Shown: one piece after another, positions 43,582-52,675 of the stretch
Numbering within the stretch: the first letter of the stretch is position 1
Layout: every line of letters starts with the position of its first letter
DNA from: Bacillota bacterium
GTDB lineage: Bacteria > Bacillota > Clostridia > Oscillospirales > Ethanoligenentaceae
Length of the DNA: 58,850 nt
Assembly: GCA_023391535.1 (NCBI GenBank)
Contig: JAEWAU010000092.1
Location: 1 to 58,850, forward strand
Reading direction: 5' to 3'
Position numbers and translations under genes: made by a program
Notes under the pieces: model-generated
Database searches by the model: none
Told to the model about the DNA's origin: nothing
The model's input: the letters and a program-made list of their open reading frames with translations, nothing else

Positions 43582-44949
43582 TTATTTGGTAACGGTATGA
43601 TCGGTACCGACAATCTGCTTGACATCGCTTGCGTAGGTCGCCATCGCCTGTTCGGGGGTTTTTGTGCTTGTAACAACGGATTCCACCATGGTCTGGATTG
43701 CGGTGGAAACCTTTGGATAGTTGGAATCTGCAGGGCGGAACTGTGCGGTTTCAAGAAATTTGGAAGCGATGCCGTTGAACGGGATGCTGGTATATGCGGA
43801 ATCCTGTGCGACGTCGGTGCGCGTGGTGAGGGTGCCCTGCGCCTTTTCAATATTCATGATGTTGTCTTTGGAGGAGGCAAACTGGATGAATTTCCACGCC
43901 GCGTCCTGGTGGGCCGAATTTTTCGGAATGGAGAATGCCCATCCGCCCGACATAGTGATGGTGCCAGGGTCCTGCCCCTTGCTGGTGGGCATTGCGGCCA
44001 GACCGAGCTTGGAGGTATACTCCGGCCACGGGGACGAACCGTTCGACATATAATTGTAGCCGATCCAAGTGCCCATCAGGAAAATGCCGAGTTTCCCCTT
44101 GTTGAGGAACGATGAAACGGCGACATTGCTGGCCTGGCTGTTAATGACATCGGAGAGTTTAGGGCCGTAGCCGCTTTTAAAGATGGTCTGGAGAAGCTGC
44201 AGCGAAGCGAGGATACCAGGGCTGCTGACGATGTATTTATTGTCGCTGTCTACGAGCCGTTCGCCCGTGCCGTACAATAACATCTCATACTCCTGTATGG
44301 AGGTTCCTTCACCCTCGGCCTTGGAAACGGGTGCCCAGAAGGGAACGACATCCGGGCACTTCTCCTTGATCGCCTTGCAGGCACTCAGAATATCGTCCCA
44401 ATTCTTGGGCTGCCAGTTTGCGGGCAGACCTGCCTTGGCGAATACATCCTTGTTGTACCACAGTCCGCGGGAATCGGTGTTGTAGGGCACGCCGTAAACG
44501 TTCTTATCCGAGCCGGTGACGCCCTGCTTGATGTTCGTGATGAATTTGCTCCAGTCGCTCCAGTTGTTCACTCGGCTCGTAAGGGGCTGCAAATAGCCCG
44601 CCGCCGCATCGGAGTTGATGAGAAAGGTGTCTTCCGTCACCACATCCGGGCAGGTCTTGGCGGATTTCATCTCCAGATCGAGCTTCGTATAGAAGGTGTT
44701 TTCATCCGCGGTAATAGGCACCGGTTTGACCGTGATATCCGGATTCTGGGCGTTGAACGCTTTGGTGACACCGGCGAGCCAGGTGCCGAATGGATCCGTG
44801 GTGCCGCTGATCTGGTAGGCTATGGAGACTGAGGATTTGCCACCTGAAGAGGAACCTGCGGTACCGCTGTTGCTGCCTTGACTGCATCCGGCCAAGGCGC
44901 TTGTGGAGAGGACTGCCAGACTGAGCAAGAACGCGACTGCCTTTTTCAT
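43582..44949 (-). CDS. sugar ABC transporter substrate-binding lipoprotein
   Basis: 455 residues from the ATG at 44949, which has AAAAGGAG ten bases upstream. A lipoprotein signal (MKKAVAFLLSLAVLSTSALAGC) places the lipidated Cys at 22, then a Ser/Gly linker. The body is a type-1 extracellular solute-binding protein of the CUT1 group (FNAQNPDITVKP, GVPYNTDSRGLWYNKDVFAKAG, PKNWDDILSACKAIKEK, GWAFSIPKNS). It delivers an oligosaccharide to the two permeases encoded downstream. A hairpin in the 197-base gap to the permease probably keeps this gene more highly expressed. Confidence 0.95.
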   Translation of the reverse strand: MKKAVAFLLSLAVLSTSALAGCSQGSNSGTAGSSSGGKSSVSIAYQISGTTDPFGTWLAGVTKAFNAQNPDITVKPVPITADENTFYTKLDLEMKSAKTCPDVVTEDTFLINSDAAAGYLQPLTSRVNNWSDWSKFITNIKQGVTGSDKNVYGVPYNTDSRGLWYNKDVFAKAGLPANWQPKNWDDILSACKAIKEKCPDVVPFWAPVSKAEGEGTSIQEYEMLLYGTGERLVDSDNKYIVSSPGILASLQLLQTIFKSGYGPKLSDVINSQASNVAVSSFLNKGKLGIFLMGTWIGYNYMSNGSSPWPEYTSKLGLAAMPTSKGQDPGTITMSGGWAFSIPKNSAHQDAAWKFIQFASSKDNIMNIEKAQGTLTTRTDVAQDSAYTSIPFNGIASKFLETAQFRPADSNYPKVSTAIQTMVESVVTSTKTPEQAMATYASDVKQIVGTDHTVTK

Positions 44950-45348
44950 TACAATCAACTCCTTTTGTATTTATTATACAATGTATAGAATATTCCATTG
45001 TGTATTTCGTACACTGTATAATTTGCAAATATAGATGGTTTCGTATAAAGTCAAACATATAAACAAAAACGTCAAATCGTATAATCAAATACCTGCTATT
45101 TTTTCAATTCAACTTGCTCGTGCCTGGTGCTGCCATTGACTGCCGCCATATGATAGGTATCTTCCTTTCTAATTTCAAGTAGCATTTCAGCTATAGGCTG
45201 AGATAGGGCCTTTTTTCCCTTACACCGCTCCCGGATGCAGTCATATTCCGCACGAGGGTAAGCTGCCCCTTGGCTGATAGGCACGATGGGATACAGGCGG
45301 AGTATTGACTGAAGTGGCAGGAGCACTTCCGGGATATGCCCATACCCT
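44950..45348. other. promoter region upstream of the importer operon
   Basis: About 400 bases. The first 130 are AT-rich regulatory DNA with two TACA-N-TGTA boxes and a TATAAT. The rest contains a 98-codon minus-strand frame (45096-45392) that overlaps the next gene and has no recognisable motif or good ribosome site; I do not accept it as a gene. Confidence 0.5.
44975..45018 (-). promoter_or_regulatory. operator-like boxes upstream of the binding protein
   Basis: TATACA-A-TGTATA is a perfect palindrome at 44975-44987, and a second TACA-C-TGTA box lies at 45010-45018, 33 bases away centre to centre (about three helical turns). A TATAAT on the minus strand overlaps the first box. The spacing fits a dimeric regulator that bridges two sites. 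Confidence 0.45.
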
Positions 45349-46395
45349 TTATGAATCCAATTCCGCTTCCCTGAGTTTTTCATCGATGGCACTGAGCCCT
45401 TCAGTGATTTCCACGGTCATGCGGTGTATGATTGACTCGCCGGGCTTTAAAAAGGGCAGCATACCGCTCTGTCTGGCGTGCGCCCGGCCGAGCACATCGC
45501 AGTTGCCGGGCTCCAGCCCCAATACATACTCCCCGCATCCCATGGATTTCCACTGTGTAAACTGTGGAAGGGTCGCCGGATCGAACGTTATGGTTTCCAT
45601 CAGGGCAAGGCGGCTGTTTAAAATTCCTACAGTGGCGAGACCGTCCTTCCTTTTTTTCAAAGTGTGAAAGTATACTTTCTCCCTGCAGCCTGCTGTAGGT
45701 TTCGAGATTTCGGTGTATTCGCTAAGGCCTTCCTTGGCATCGCTATCACGCGGCACCACGCCGGCGGAAGGGATAAGGACCCGGCATCCCTCGTTCAGCA
45801 TCGGATACCCGATATTGAAGTGATACAACAGCATAAACGGTGTATCCGAAAAGCCGTGGTTTGCCACCGTGTCGTCGATCGCAATGGATGTGCCGTCGGT
45901 CGCACAGCCGATCACCCGATGAAGCTCCAGATTTTCGCCGAACATGCGGGATTCCCTGACCCTCCCGGACACCGTGATGCGTTTTTCGCCGGCGATGTTC
46001 TGCGTTTGGGGGCAGACCTCAAAGGCCGGTGTGTTGGAGATGACGCCGTGGAGGCCGAGCGCCTCGCCCCCGTCGCTGCAGGCGGCACCCATATAACTCA
46101 AACCGCAGGTTGTCAAAAGGCCGACGTGAAAATTCCGGAAAAATCCTCTCGAAGCATCCTCCTGGAAGTATCTTGATCCGGTAAGTCCCGTGGAAGACAC
46201 GAAAGACATATTCACGCCTTTGTAGCGCAGGCCAAAGAGATCCATTCCCCTGTCGGGCAACACGGTAAATTCAAGCCCTTCGGAGGTATATACGTTGATT
46301 GCCCGCATGCCGTCGGCTTTTGAGCCGATGACGCGATAATCCGTGATTCCGTATAGCTGCGAGGGGCTGCCGATGTATTCGGAGACGTTCTTCAC
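45349..46395 (-). CDS. DUF4432 aldose-1-epimerase-like protein
   Basis: 348 residues from a GTG at 46395, preferred because GGAGGAACG lies just upstream. An ATG five codons earlier (46410) has no ribosome site. The fold is the galactose-mutarotase beta-sandwich of the DUF4432 family: VLPDRGMDLFGLRYKG near 45, GLLTTCGLSYMGAA near 95, GLHGVISNTPA near 120, DDTVANHGFSDTPFMLLYHFNIGYPML near 185. These proteins probably interconvert sugar anomers or epimers in catabolic operons. It lies between the importer and the isomerase and mannosidase genes. Confidence 0.85.
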   Translation of the reverse strand: MKNVSEYIGSPSQLYGITDYRVIGSKADGMRAINVYTSEGLEFTVLPDRGMDLFGLRYKGVNMSFVSSTGLTGSRYFQEDASRGFFRNFHVGLLTTCGLSYMGAACSDGGEALGLHGVISNTPAFEVCPQTQNIAGEKRITVSGRVRESRMFGENLELHRVIGCATDGTSIAIDDTVANHGFSDTPFMLLYHFNIGYPMLNEGCRVLIPSAGVVPRDSDAKEGLSEYTEISKPTAGCREKVYFHTLKKRKDGLATVGILNSRLALMETITFDPATLPQFTQWKSMGCGEYVLGLEPGNCDVLGRAHARQSGMLPFLKPGESIIHRMTVEITEGLSAIDEKLREAELDS

Positions 46396-46438
46396 AATCC
46401 GTTCCTCCATGTAAAACGAAAACCACGGGCGAGAATCA

Positions 46439-47119
46439 TCAGCGGTATTTGGCGTATTCGTTGCAGAGGCAATAGAGCGGGGCTTCGTCCTCCTCGATTT
46501 CCACGTACCGCGGGGCAGGCTCGTAAAACCGGTTGTCGACCGAATCGTCGTTGAACATCGAAACCTCGCCGATCAGCGCATCGCCGGTGCCCTCCTCCGA
46601 CCAGAATTGATGATAAAGCATCGGGTAAAGGGAGATGCTCTCCCCGGGCGCAAGCCGGAGCACGGTACCCGCGGGAACTTCAAAGTTCCTTCCGTCCACC
46701 GATGCCTTCACCGGCGTATCGGCGAATTTTTCGTCGGGGGTCGAATTGTAGAGCTGGATCATCAGGTTGCCGCCGCCCCGGTTGATGATATCCTCCCGCT
46801 TGCTCCAGTGAAAATGGTAGGGGGTGACCTGCTTTTCCGCGGAGATCATGATTTTTTCCGCGTAAGGCTTCTGCGGTCCCGCCGCATGGAGCCGGCCGTT
46901 CCGGATTGTGAACGCGGTAAAGCCGTAGCCTTTAAAATCGTTTTTACCGAAATCGGTCACGTCCCATCCCAAAGCCGCTTCGCGTATCTCGTCATACTCC
47001 GGGGATCTGTTTTTCCATTCCTCGGCTTTCCAGTAAGCGAAAGGCGGCAGATGAAAGTTTAAGGATCTGGTCAGGTCGATTGCCTTCGCAATGGCCCGGT
47101 TTATTTCGGAACGTTTCAA
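46439..47119 (-). CDS. D-lyxose ketol-isomerase family enzyme
   Basis: 226 residues from a TTG at 47119 with GAAAGGGG upstream. The cupin metal site is visible in TPYHFHWSKREDIINRGGGNL (His, His, Glu) with a later His in YPMLYHQFWSEEG. Enzymes of this family isomerise D-lyxose to D-xylulose and often D-mannose to D-fructose with Mn2+. Sitting between the epimerase-like gene and an alpha-mannosidase, it most likely turns released mannose into fructose, providing a route into glycolysis without a separate mannose-6-phosphate isomerase; that pathway role is inference. Confidence 0.85.
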   Translation of the reverse strand: MKRSEINRAIAKAIDLTRSLNFHLPPFAYWKAEEWKNRSPEYDEIREAALGWDVTDFGKNDFKGYGFTAFTIRNGRLHAAGPQKPYAEKIMISAEKQVTPYHFHWSKREDIINRGGGNLMIQLYNSTPDEKFADTPVKASVDGRNFEVPAGTVLRLAPGESISLYPMLYHQFWSEEGTGDALIGEVSMFNDDSVDNRFYEPAPRYVEIEEDEAPLYCLCNEYAKYR

Positions 47120-47173
47120 AAACAGGAACCCCTTTCAACGAAATCATCAGAATCCGGATTGCCGGGCTGCCGG

Positions 47174-49876
47174 TCAGACCGTCACCTTGAGCGTGATGAT
47201 CTCGAACGGTTTGGCCTCGACACTTACGGTGCCGCCGGCGTGCGCAAGAACTTCCAGGGCCTCCTCGTTGAGCCCGGCGCTTTCCACTTTCTTTACCTCA
47301 AAGCCGAAGGTCACGCCGCCGGAAACCGCTTTGTCGGTGGAATTGAAGAAGCGAACGAGATACGCATCGTCGAATTCGCATTTTTTAAAGGCGGAGAGGA
47401 TCAATTCCCTGCGGCTGAAGCGCAGGAAGCAGCGTTCGGCAGGGAGGTCTCCCTTGGCACCTGCCGGTACCTGCAGGGACCGGAGAGCCACGTTGAATTC
47501 GTGGGCGCCCACATAGGATTCGCTGCTCTGCCAGTCGCCCTCGTGCGGGATCAGGCTGTATTCGAAGCGGGATGTGCCCAGGCACTGTGCGTCCGGGGCC
47601 TTTTCATTCCACCCGCCGGGTTCCGCGCGCGTTTTCAGCGTCTGGCGGCTGATCTGCTCCACGCATCTCAGGAGCGTCAATGCGATCACCGACTGCCCGT
47701 TTTCATGATAGACTTCGTATTCGTTCAGCCCGCGGTTGGCGACGGTCAGGCCGTACGCTCCGTCGTTGACCTCGCAGAAATCTTTTTCGGGATGGGTGCT
47801 GAAAATTTCGTGCGGATTCGGCTCGGCCGGGGGCTCGACGGGCCTCCTGTCGACCGAAAACGCGCCGGAAGACCAGGAGTATTCCGAAAATACGCTTGTT
47901 GGGAACAGCACGCGCAGACGATGGTATTTCGCCCTGTTGTCCACGGTGGTTCTGATGTCCACGCGTTTGACCCCGCGGTTGAGCACGATCTCCACCGTAA
48001 AAGCGCAGTCGACGGTCTCGGCGGTCCTTGCCGTGTTCAGCCCGACCAGCGAAGCGGGCGTGTGCATGACGCCGGCAATTTCGAGAACCTCGCGAAGCTC
48101 GCTTCTTTCCTTGACGGCTGCGGTAACGGTAGCTGGATCGATGGCCGCGCGGCTGTCGCTCTCCGGCGGGCAGTAGGTGTATTCGTCGCCGCAGTCTCCG
48201 CCGTCGGCAAAGGTGTTGAGCCCTTTCAGCGTCCTGCCGGTGGCGAGGTCGGTCACTGCGATGCTGCCGTCGGCGCCGGGAACGATTCTGAAATATTCGT
48301 TTTCGATTTCGCATTTCTCCGAACCGGCAGAAGATATCTTTATTACGTCTCCGTAATGCGGCACCACCTTGAATGTCTTGTACCCCATTGCCGGGACATT
48401 TTCGGCAAGGAAGGAAATCCTGCAACGGTTGACGTTATACTGATGCGGAAAGCGGAAATAATCGAGATCGAGCTTATTGCTCACGAATGCGCTTTCCAAC
48501 ACGCACGCGAGCTTTTTGTCGCCGTCGAAAACCTCGAACGACGTCGGCAGCGGCCGTGCAGCCCTCAGTTCCTCCCCGAAAACCTCCAGAACGGAGCCGT
48601 CGTCTTTCATATTCATGTGGTCATGCTCGGAAAGGAGCTGCGCGTCCACGTCGACCGTCGCCTCCAACACGTCGGTGCGCGGGTTCGATGTGGTGTTGAA
48701 GACGGTAAGCGCATATCCGCCCTCGAAGTCGGCCGTATCGATGCGCCGGTAGAATTTAGCGAGCAGTTCATCGAGTTCCCCGGCGATTTCATAGATCTGA
48801 TGGAATCGAAAGAGCATATCGCGGTGGACTTCGTCGACGGAGCAGCCGCAGATACTGTCGTGCGGGAGATTCTGAAGCAGATACCTCCATGCAAGTACGA
48901 AAATGTCTCTCGGATACGCATTTCCCTGAAGGGCGGCAAAGGAGTAAACCGGCTCCAGGTAGTTTTCGAGAAGATGGGAGGAGCGATGGTATTCCTGCTT
49001 GAGGTAGGTTCTTGTCGATAAAGTGGATGCGAGGAGAACGGCCGTATGGGTGCCGCATAGTTCGCCGCGGATGGTTTCAAGTTCCGTTCCGGCCAGCTTT
49101 TCTTTAAGCTCCGTCATGAATCGGGGAAGCGTCGTGTGAATGATCCTGCCGTTTTTCATCAACGGATTTGTTTTCTTGAGCAAGCCGGAAAGATATGGCA
49201 CCGGTTCAAGATGATCGCCGCCATTGGAGTAGTAGATCAGGTCGGTGGATGACATGCCGGCATAGCGGGCGATGTAGCTGTCCAGACGCTTTGCGGTCGC
49301 TGCAGGGTCGTCGGGCAACTCCGCGCCCGTTGCATAACTGTCGGGCAGCAGCACCGCGAGCACTTTGCTTCCGTCGGGGCTCTGCCAATTGAATTCGGTC
49401 TTGTCAATCTCGGCGGTAGCGCCCCTCCAGAACATCGCGCTTTTCATGCCGAGCTTGCCGAGAATCTGCGGCATCTGCGACGGATGCCCGAAGGAATCGG
49501 GCAGGTAGCCGATCTGCATTTTCTCGGCGCCGAACTCTTTGGCGACGCGCGAACCCATCAGGTAATTGCGGATGTGCGCCTCGCCCGTGATGAGAATCTC
49601 GTCGGGCAGGATGTACCACGGGCCGATGACAAGCCTGCCGTTGCGGATATATTTTTCAAGGCGCTCCCGGTTATAGGGCTTGACCTCAAGGTAATCGCAG
49701 AGCGGCAGCGCCTGGCCGTCGAGCATGAACGAATAGAAATCGGGGTCGTTGTCGAGGATTTCAAGCAGATCATCGATCAGGTGGGTCAGCTTGATGCGCG
49801 TTTTCTGGTAGTTCATGTACCATTCTCGATCCCAATGGGTCTGCGTAACGGCGCACAGTGTGTACTTTTTCTCCAT
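47174..49876 (-). CDS. GH38 alpha-mannosidase (MngB-like)
   Basis: 900 residues from the ATG at 49876 (TTTGGAGTG upstream). The N-terminal catalytic domain has the zinc ligands H14 and D16 in THWDREWY and the nucleophile D127 in YLPDSFGHP, followed by the four-helix domain with LPHDSICGCSVDEVH, which carries another metal-binding His. The C-terminal half is the beta-sandwich region typical of this family. The motif pattern resembles bacterial enzymes such as MngB that release mannose from mannosylglycerate or short alpha-mannosides. There is no signal peptide, so it acts inside the cell on imported substrate. It begins the isomerase/epimerase/transporter cluster. Confidence 0.93.
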   Translation of the reverse strand: MEKKYTLCAVTQTHWDREWYMNYQKTRIKLTHLIDDLLEILDNDPDFYSFMLDGQALPLCDYLEVKPYNRERLEKYIRNGRLVIGPWYILPDEILITGEAHIRNYLMGSRVAKEFGAEKMQIGYLPDSFGHPSQMPQILGKLGMKSAMFWRGATAEIDKTEFNWQSPDGSKVLAVLLPDSYATGAELPDDPAATAKRLDSYIARYAGMSSTDLIYYSNGGDHLEPVPYLSGLLKKTNPLMKNGRIIHTTLPRFMTELKEKLAGTELETIRGELCGTHTAVLLASTLSTRTYLKQEYHRSSHLLENYLEPVYSFAALQGNAYPRDIFVLAWRYLLQNLPHDSICGCSVDEVHRDMLFRFHQIYEIAGELDELLAKFYRRIDTADFEGGYALTVFNTTSNPRTDVLEATVDVDAQLLSEHDHMNMKDDGSVLEVFGEELRAARPLPTSFEVFDGDKKLACVLESAFVSNKLDLDYFRFPHQYNVNRCRISFLAENVPAMGYKTFKVVPHYGDVIKISSAGSEKCEIENEYFRIVPGADGSIAVTDLATGRTLKGLNTFADGGDCGDEYTYCPPESDSRAAIDPATVTAAVKERSELREVLEIAGVMHTPASLVGLNTARTAETVDCAFTVEIVLNRGVKRVDIRTTVDNRAKYHRLRVLFPTSVFSEYSWSSGAFSVDRRPVEPPAEPNPHEIFSTHPEKDFCEVNDGAYGLTVANRGLNEYEVYHENGQSVIALTLLRCVEQISRQTLKTRAEPGGWNEKAPDAQCLGTSRFEYSLIPHEGDWQSSESYVGAHEFNVALRSLQVPAGAKGDLPAERCFLRFSRRELILSAFKKCEFDDAYLVRFFNSTDKAVSGGVTFGFEVKKVESAGLNEEALEVLAHAGGTVSVEAKPFEIITLKVTV

Positions 49877-50279
49877 GTCAATCACTCCAAAACAAATTAT
49901 TGAAGAAAAAAACGAAAATGGAAAAAGGCATAAAATTACGCTCGGTTTGCCAGTGGAGAATTTTGGGTACATGGCCTCCGAACGACGTATTTGCCTCATT
50001 ACGTCCAAAATATGCCTGATATGCATGAAAATAATATATAAATTTCATCAATAGTATGAATCATTTACTAATTAAAGTCAAGGCAAATTAATAAAAATAT
50101 CTTACAAATTCAAAAAAATAAAATTGTCTATTTTGATGGGCTGGAAATCGAGAATCCGTAAAATTGTGTGTCCGTCATATAGTATAATATTAGGGTTAGC
50201 GAACTAAAAAATGGCCATGCAATTCTGTCCTGACCAGACACCGTTTTGAGACACCATTCCTTAAGGGAGACAGGTAATC
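49877..50279. other. divergent regulatory region between GH38 and ROK genes
   Basis: About 400 bases, very AT-rich from 50030 to 50200. No gene was found. TATAAT at 50183-50188 probably serves the ROK gene and lies just before an operator-like box. Confidence 0.55.
50196..50207. promoter_or_regulatory. putative ROK-repressor operator
   Basis: TTAG-CGAA-CTAA is a palindrome located about eight bases after the -10 box, at the expected transcription start of the ROK gene. TTAG/CTAA half-sites resemble operators of XylR-type ROK repressors. Confidence 0.45.
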
Positions 50280-51482
50280 ATGAAACCCATAGAGAAGAAT
50301 ATAATCAAGCCGAAAAATCCTCAATTGCTGAGGAAGATGAACCGGGCCGACATATTAAAGCGCCTCGCAACGCGAGGCATGGCCAGCCGCATCGAGCTTT
50401 CCAAAGAATTGCACCTGACCAAAATGGCCATCAGCACAATCATATCCGAGATGCTCAACGAAAATCTTGTAGAAGAATGCGGCGCGATCAACGAGAAGAA
50501 ATCCGCTTCACCTGCTTCTCTGGGGCGCAAGCGCACGGCGCTTGCTATTCCGGCCAACAGGATCAATGCGATCGGCATCTATATACTCAGATATCAGATC
50601 CACGGCGTTGCAATCGACATCAAGGGAAACAGGTTCTTTACGACTTCGGTCGATTTGCCGGTCGATACAGGTAATGCGGAATTTTCTGCGTTGATTATTT
50701 CCGTAATTGAAAAGATCCTTGCGGCAAACGCCAATACCCCCTTTGTCGGCATCGGTATCGCATCCATAGGCCCTCTCGATATTTACCGCCAGTGCATACT
50801 GGATCCTCCGAATTTCCGCAAGATAAAAGATTTTAGCATCGGCGAGGTCGTTCACGAGCGCTTTAGACTGCCGGTTTTCCTTGATAACGATATGAACGCC
50901 GGCGCGTTGGCCGAGATTCTGTACGGAATCGCCAAAGAAAACAAGAACATCGTTTATCTGGGCTTAGGCAGCGGCGTGGGCTCCGGCATCATCATCAACG
51001 GGCAGATGCTGCACGGCAGTTACGGATATGCAGGCGAGTTCGGGCACATATCTGTCAAAATGGACGGGCCCGTCTGCTCTTGCGGGCGCCGCGGCTGTTT
51101 GGAATTGTATACAAACACACTCAGCCTGCTCGAGAAGACGGAAACCGGTTCGATAGACGAACTGGCCGCAATCCTTTCCGGCGACACAATACCTGGAAAA
51201 ATTGCGGACTGCCTCGAGGACTACAGACTGGCGGTGCTCAGCGCGGCGGTGACGGCATGCAACCTGTTCGATCCGGAAATGGTAATTATCGGAGATGACG
51301 GGTCAAGACTAATCCAGCCTTTTTTGGGGCAGATGGAGGCCGAAATGAACCTGCAGATTTTTCAGCACGGTTTCCACAGCATAAGGCTCGCAACCTCTTA
51401 TTTCGGCAGCTCGGCCCCCCTGATCGGCGCGGCTTCGCTGGTTTTTCAAAAGGTGTTTAATGCCGAATTGGAGGTCGAATAA
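50280..51482 (+). CDS. ROK-family transcriptional regulator (NagC/XylR-like)
   Basis: 400 residues. An N-terminal winged helix-turn-helix (MASRIELSKELHLTKMAISTIISEM, about 34-58) is followed by a ROK sugar-kinase-like domain. The ROK zinc motif reads CSCGRRGCLE near 265, preceded by GYAGEFGHISV. The first-lobe phosphate motif is degenerate (IYILRYQIHG in place of DLGGT), so it is a regulator rather than a kinase. It is divergent from the GH38/isomerase/importer cluster and is the natural repressor of it, responding to an imported sugar; that is inference from position. Confidence 0.92.
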   Translation: MKPIEKNIIKPKNPQLLRKMNRADILKRLATRGMASRIELSKELHLTKMAISTIISEMLNENLVEECGAINEKKSASPASLGRKRTALAIPANRINAIGIYILRYQIHGVAIDIKGNRFFTTSVDLPVDTGNAEFSALIISVIEKILAANANTPFVGIGIASIGPLDIYRQCILDPPNFRKIKDFSIGEVVHERFRLPVFLDNDMNAGALAEILYGIAKENKNIVYLGLGSGVGSGIIINGQMLHGSYGYAGEFGHISVKMDGPVCSCGRRGCLELYTNTLSLLEKTETGSIDELAAILSGDTIPGKIADCLEDYRLAVLSAAVTACNLFDPEMVIIGDDGSRLIQPFLGQMEAEMNLQIFQHGFHSIRLATSYFGSSAPLIGAASLVFQKVFNAELEVE

Positions 51483-51740
51483 TCCGAGTGAGCCATGCCC
51501 CGAAAACCGGCTCTGCATCGCTGTCGTGAAGGATCTCTGCACAAAAAAGCGGCCGTGCCAATAGAAGTTCGCAATTTCGAACTCCGAAATGTGAATCGGG
51601 CAGTGTTTTGCAACAACCTGCAGCTGAACCGCTGCCGGCAAAGGCCGGCAGTGGTTCCGTTTGATGATGCAGTCGGATTTTTTCGTGTGCAAATCCCATT
51701 CGCCGGCGAGGCTGAGCGGGTGCGTTTTGCGTCGTATCCG

Positions 51741-52610
51741 TCATTCGCTGGCGGAACGCCCCGTGTGCTTGCGGAAAACCGTTGGGGAAACGCCGACTTT
51801 CTCCTTGAACTGGCTGGAAAAATAGTGCTCGTCGGCAAAATGCAGATGGATGGCGATTTGCTTGACGCTCATGCCGGTGTTCAGGAGCATCAGCTTGGCG
51901 ATTTCCAGCCGCCTTTGCAGCAGATACTGATACGGCGTGACGAAAAATTCCTTTTTAAAGATTCGAACGACCTGGGAGGGGGAGCGGTAGATGACGTTGC
52001 CCAGCTCTTCCAGCGAAAGGCTGCGCCCGGAATTCCGGTCGATATAGCCCCGCAGCTTCAGCGCCTCCTCCGAATACCGCTCGGCCGTGCGGTTCAGGCT
52101 CTGCGAGAGTTTGATCAGGATCTTGTGGTAGATTGTGGAAGCCTCTATGGAAAAATCCTCGCTGCTCCTATCCAGCGCGTTTTTCGCAAGGTCGAGGAGT
52201 TCGAAGAGCAGGTTTTTCGTATCCGCTCCCTGCACGTGGGTGACGGTGTCGAGCCCATATACATGGATCAGGCTGTCGATCAGAGAGCCCCTGGCATTGA
52301 CCCAGATCTTTACCCACGGGTCCTTCGCGCTGGAATAATACCAGTGGCTGCTGTGCCTGTGCAGCAGGTAGGTGTCGCCTCTGGCCGCCGTGAACTCTTC
52401 CGCATCCGTTTTTACCGTGCCCTGCCCGTCGAGGACGTATTCGAGCACATAGATCGGGCTGTCTTTTCGCCGGATGGAATAGCTGCCGTCGCAATAGGAA
52501 ATCCCGGCCATTTCCATAAAAAAGGGGGCGTTTTCCGCACCGCCGTCCAAGAAACTGTAAGTATCCTCCCGCATGCCTATAATCCTCACCTTTTCATCAA
52601 GTTTTCGCAT
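51741..52610 (-). CDS. AraC-family regulator with cupin sensor domain
   Basis: 289 residues. An N-terminal cupin arm (about 30-110: YVLEYVLDGQGTVKTD, ARGDTYLLHRHSSHWYYS) would bind a sugar. The C-terminal part is a complete double helix-turn-helix (LSLEELGNVIYRSPSQVVRIFKKEF, then MSVKQIAIHLHFADEHYFSSQFKEKVGVSP). The ATG follows AGGGGAC. It is divergent from the GH2 gene, with 65 bases between the start codons, and most likely activates it. Confidence 0.92.
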   Translation of the reverse strand: MRKLDEKVRIIGMREDTYSFLDGGAENAPFFMEMAGISYCDGSYSIRRKDSPIYVLEYVLDGQGTVKTDAEEFTAARGDTYLLHRHSSHWYYSSAKDPWVKIWVNARGSLIDSLIHVYGLDTVTHVQGADTKNLLFELLDLAKNALDRSSEDFSIEASTIYHKILIKLSQSLNRTAERYSEEALKLRGYIDRNSGRSLSLEELGNVIYRSPSQVVRIFKKEFFVTPYQYLLQRRLEIAKLMLLNTGMSVKQIAIHLHFADEHYFSSQFKEKVGVSPTVFRKHTGRSASE

Positions 52611-52675
52611 TTCTGTCCCCTATTATAGCGATATACTATAAGCAAGCAATAGTGTACGCGTAAAGGAGAATAGAA

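Noticed and set aside
45096..45392. A 98-codon minus-strand gene upstream of the importer
   Set aside because: It overlaps the DUF4432 gene, has no clear ribosome site and shows no recognisable motif.
47159..49021. Long plus-strand open frame inside the mannosidase gene
   Set aside because: It is the antisense shadow of a GC-rich real gene; the minus-strand frame carries all GH38 catalytic motifs.
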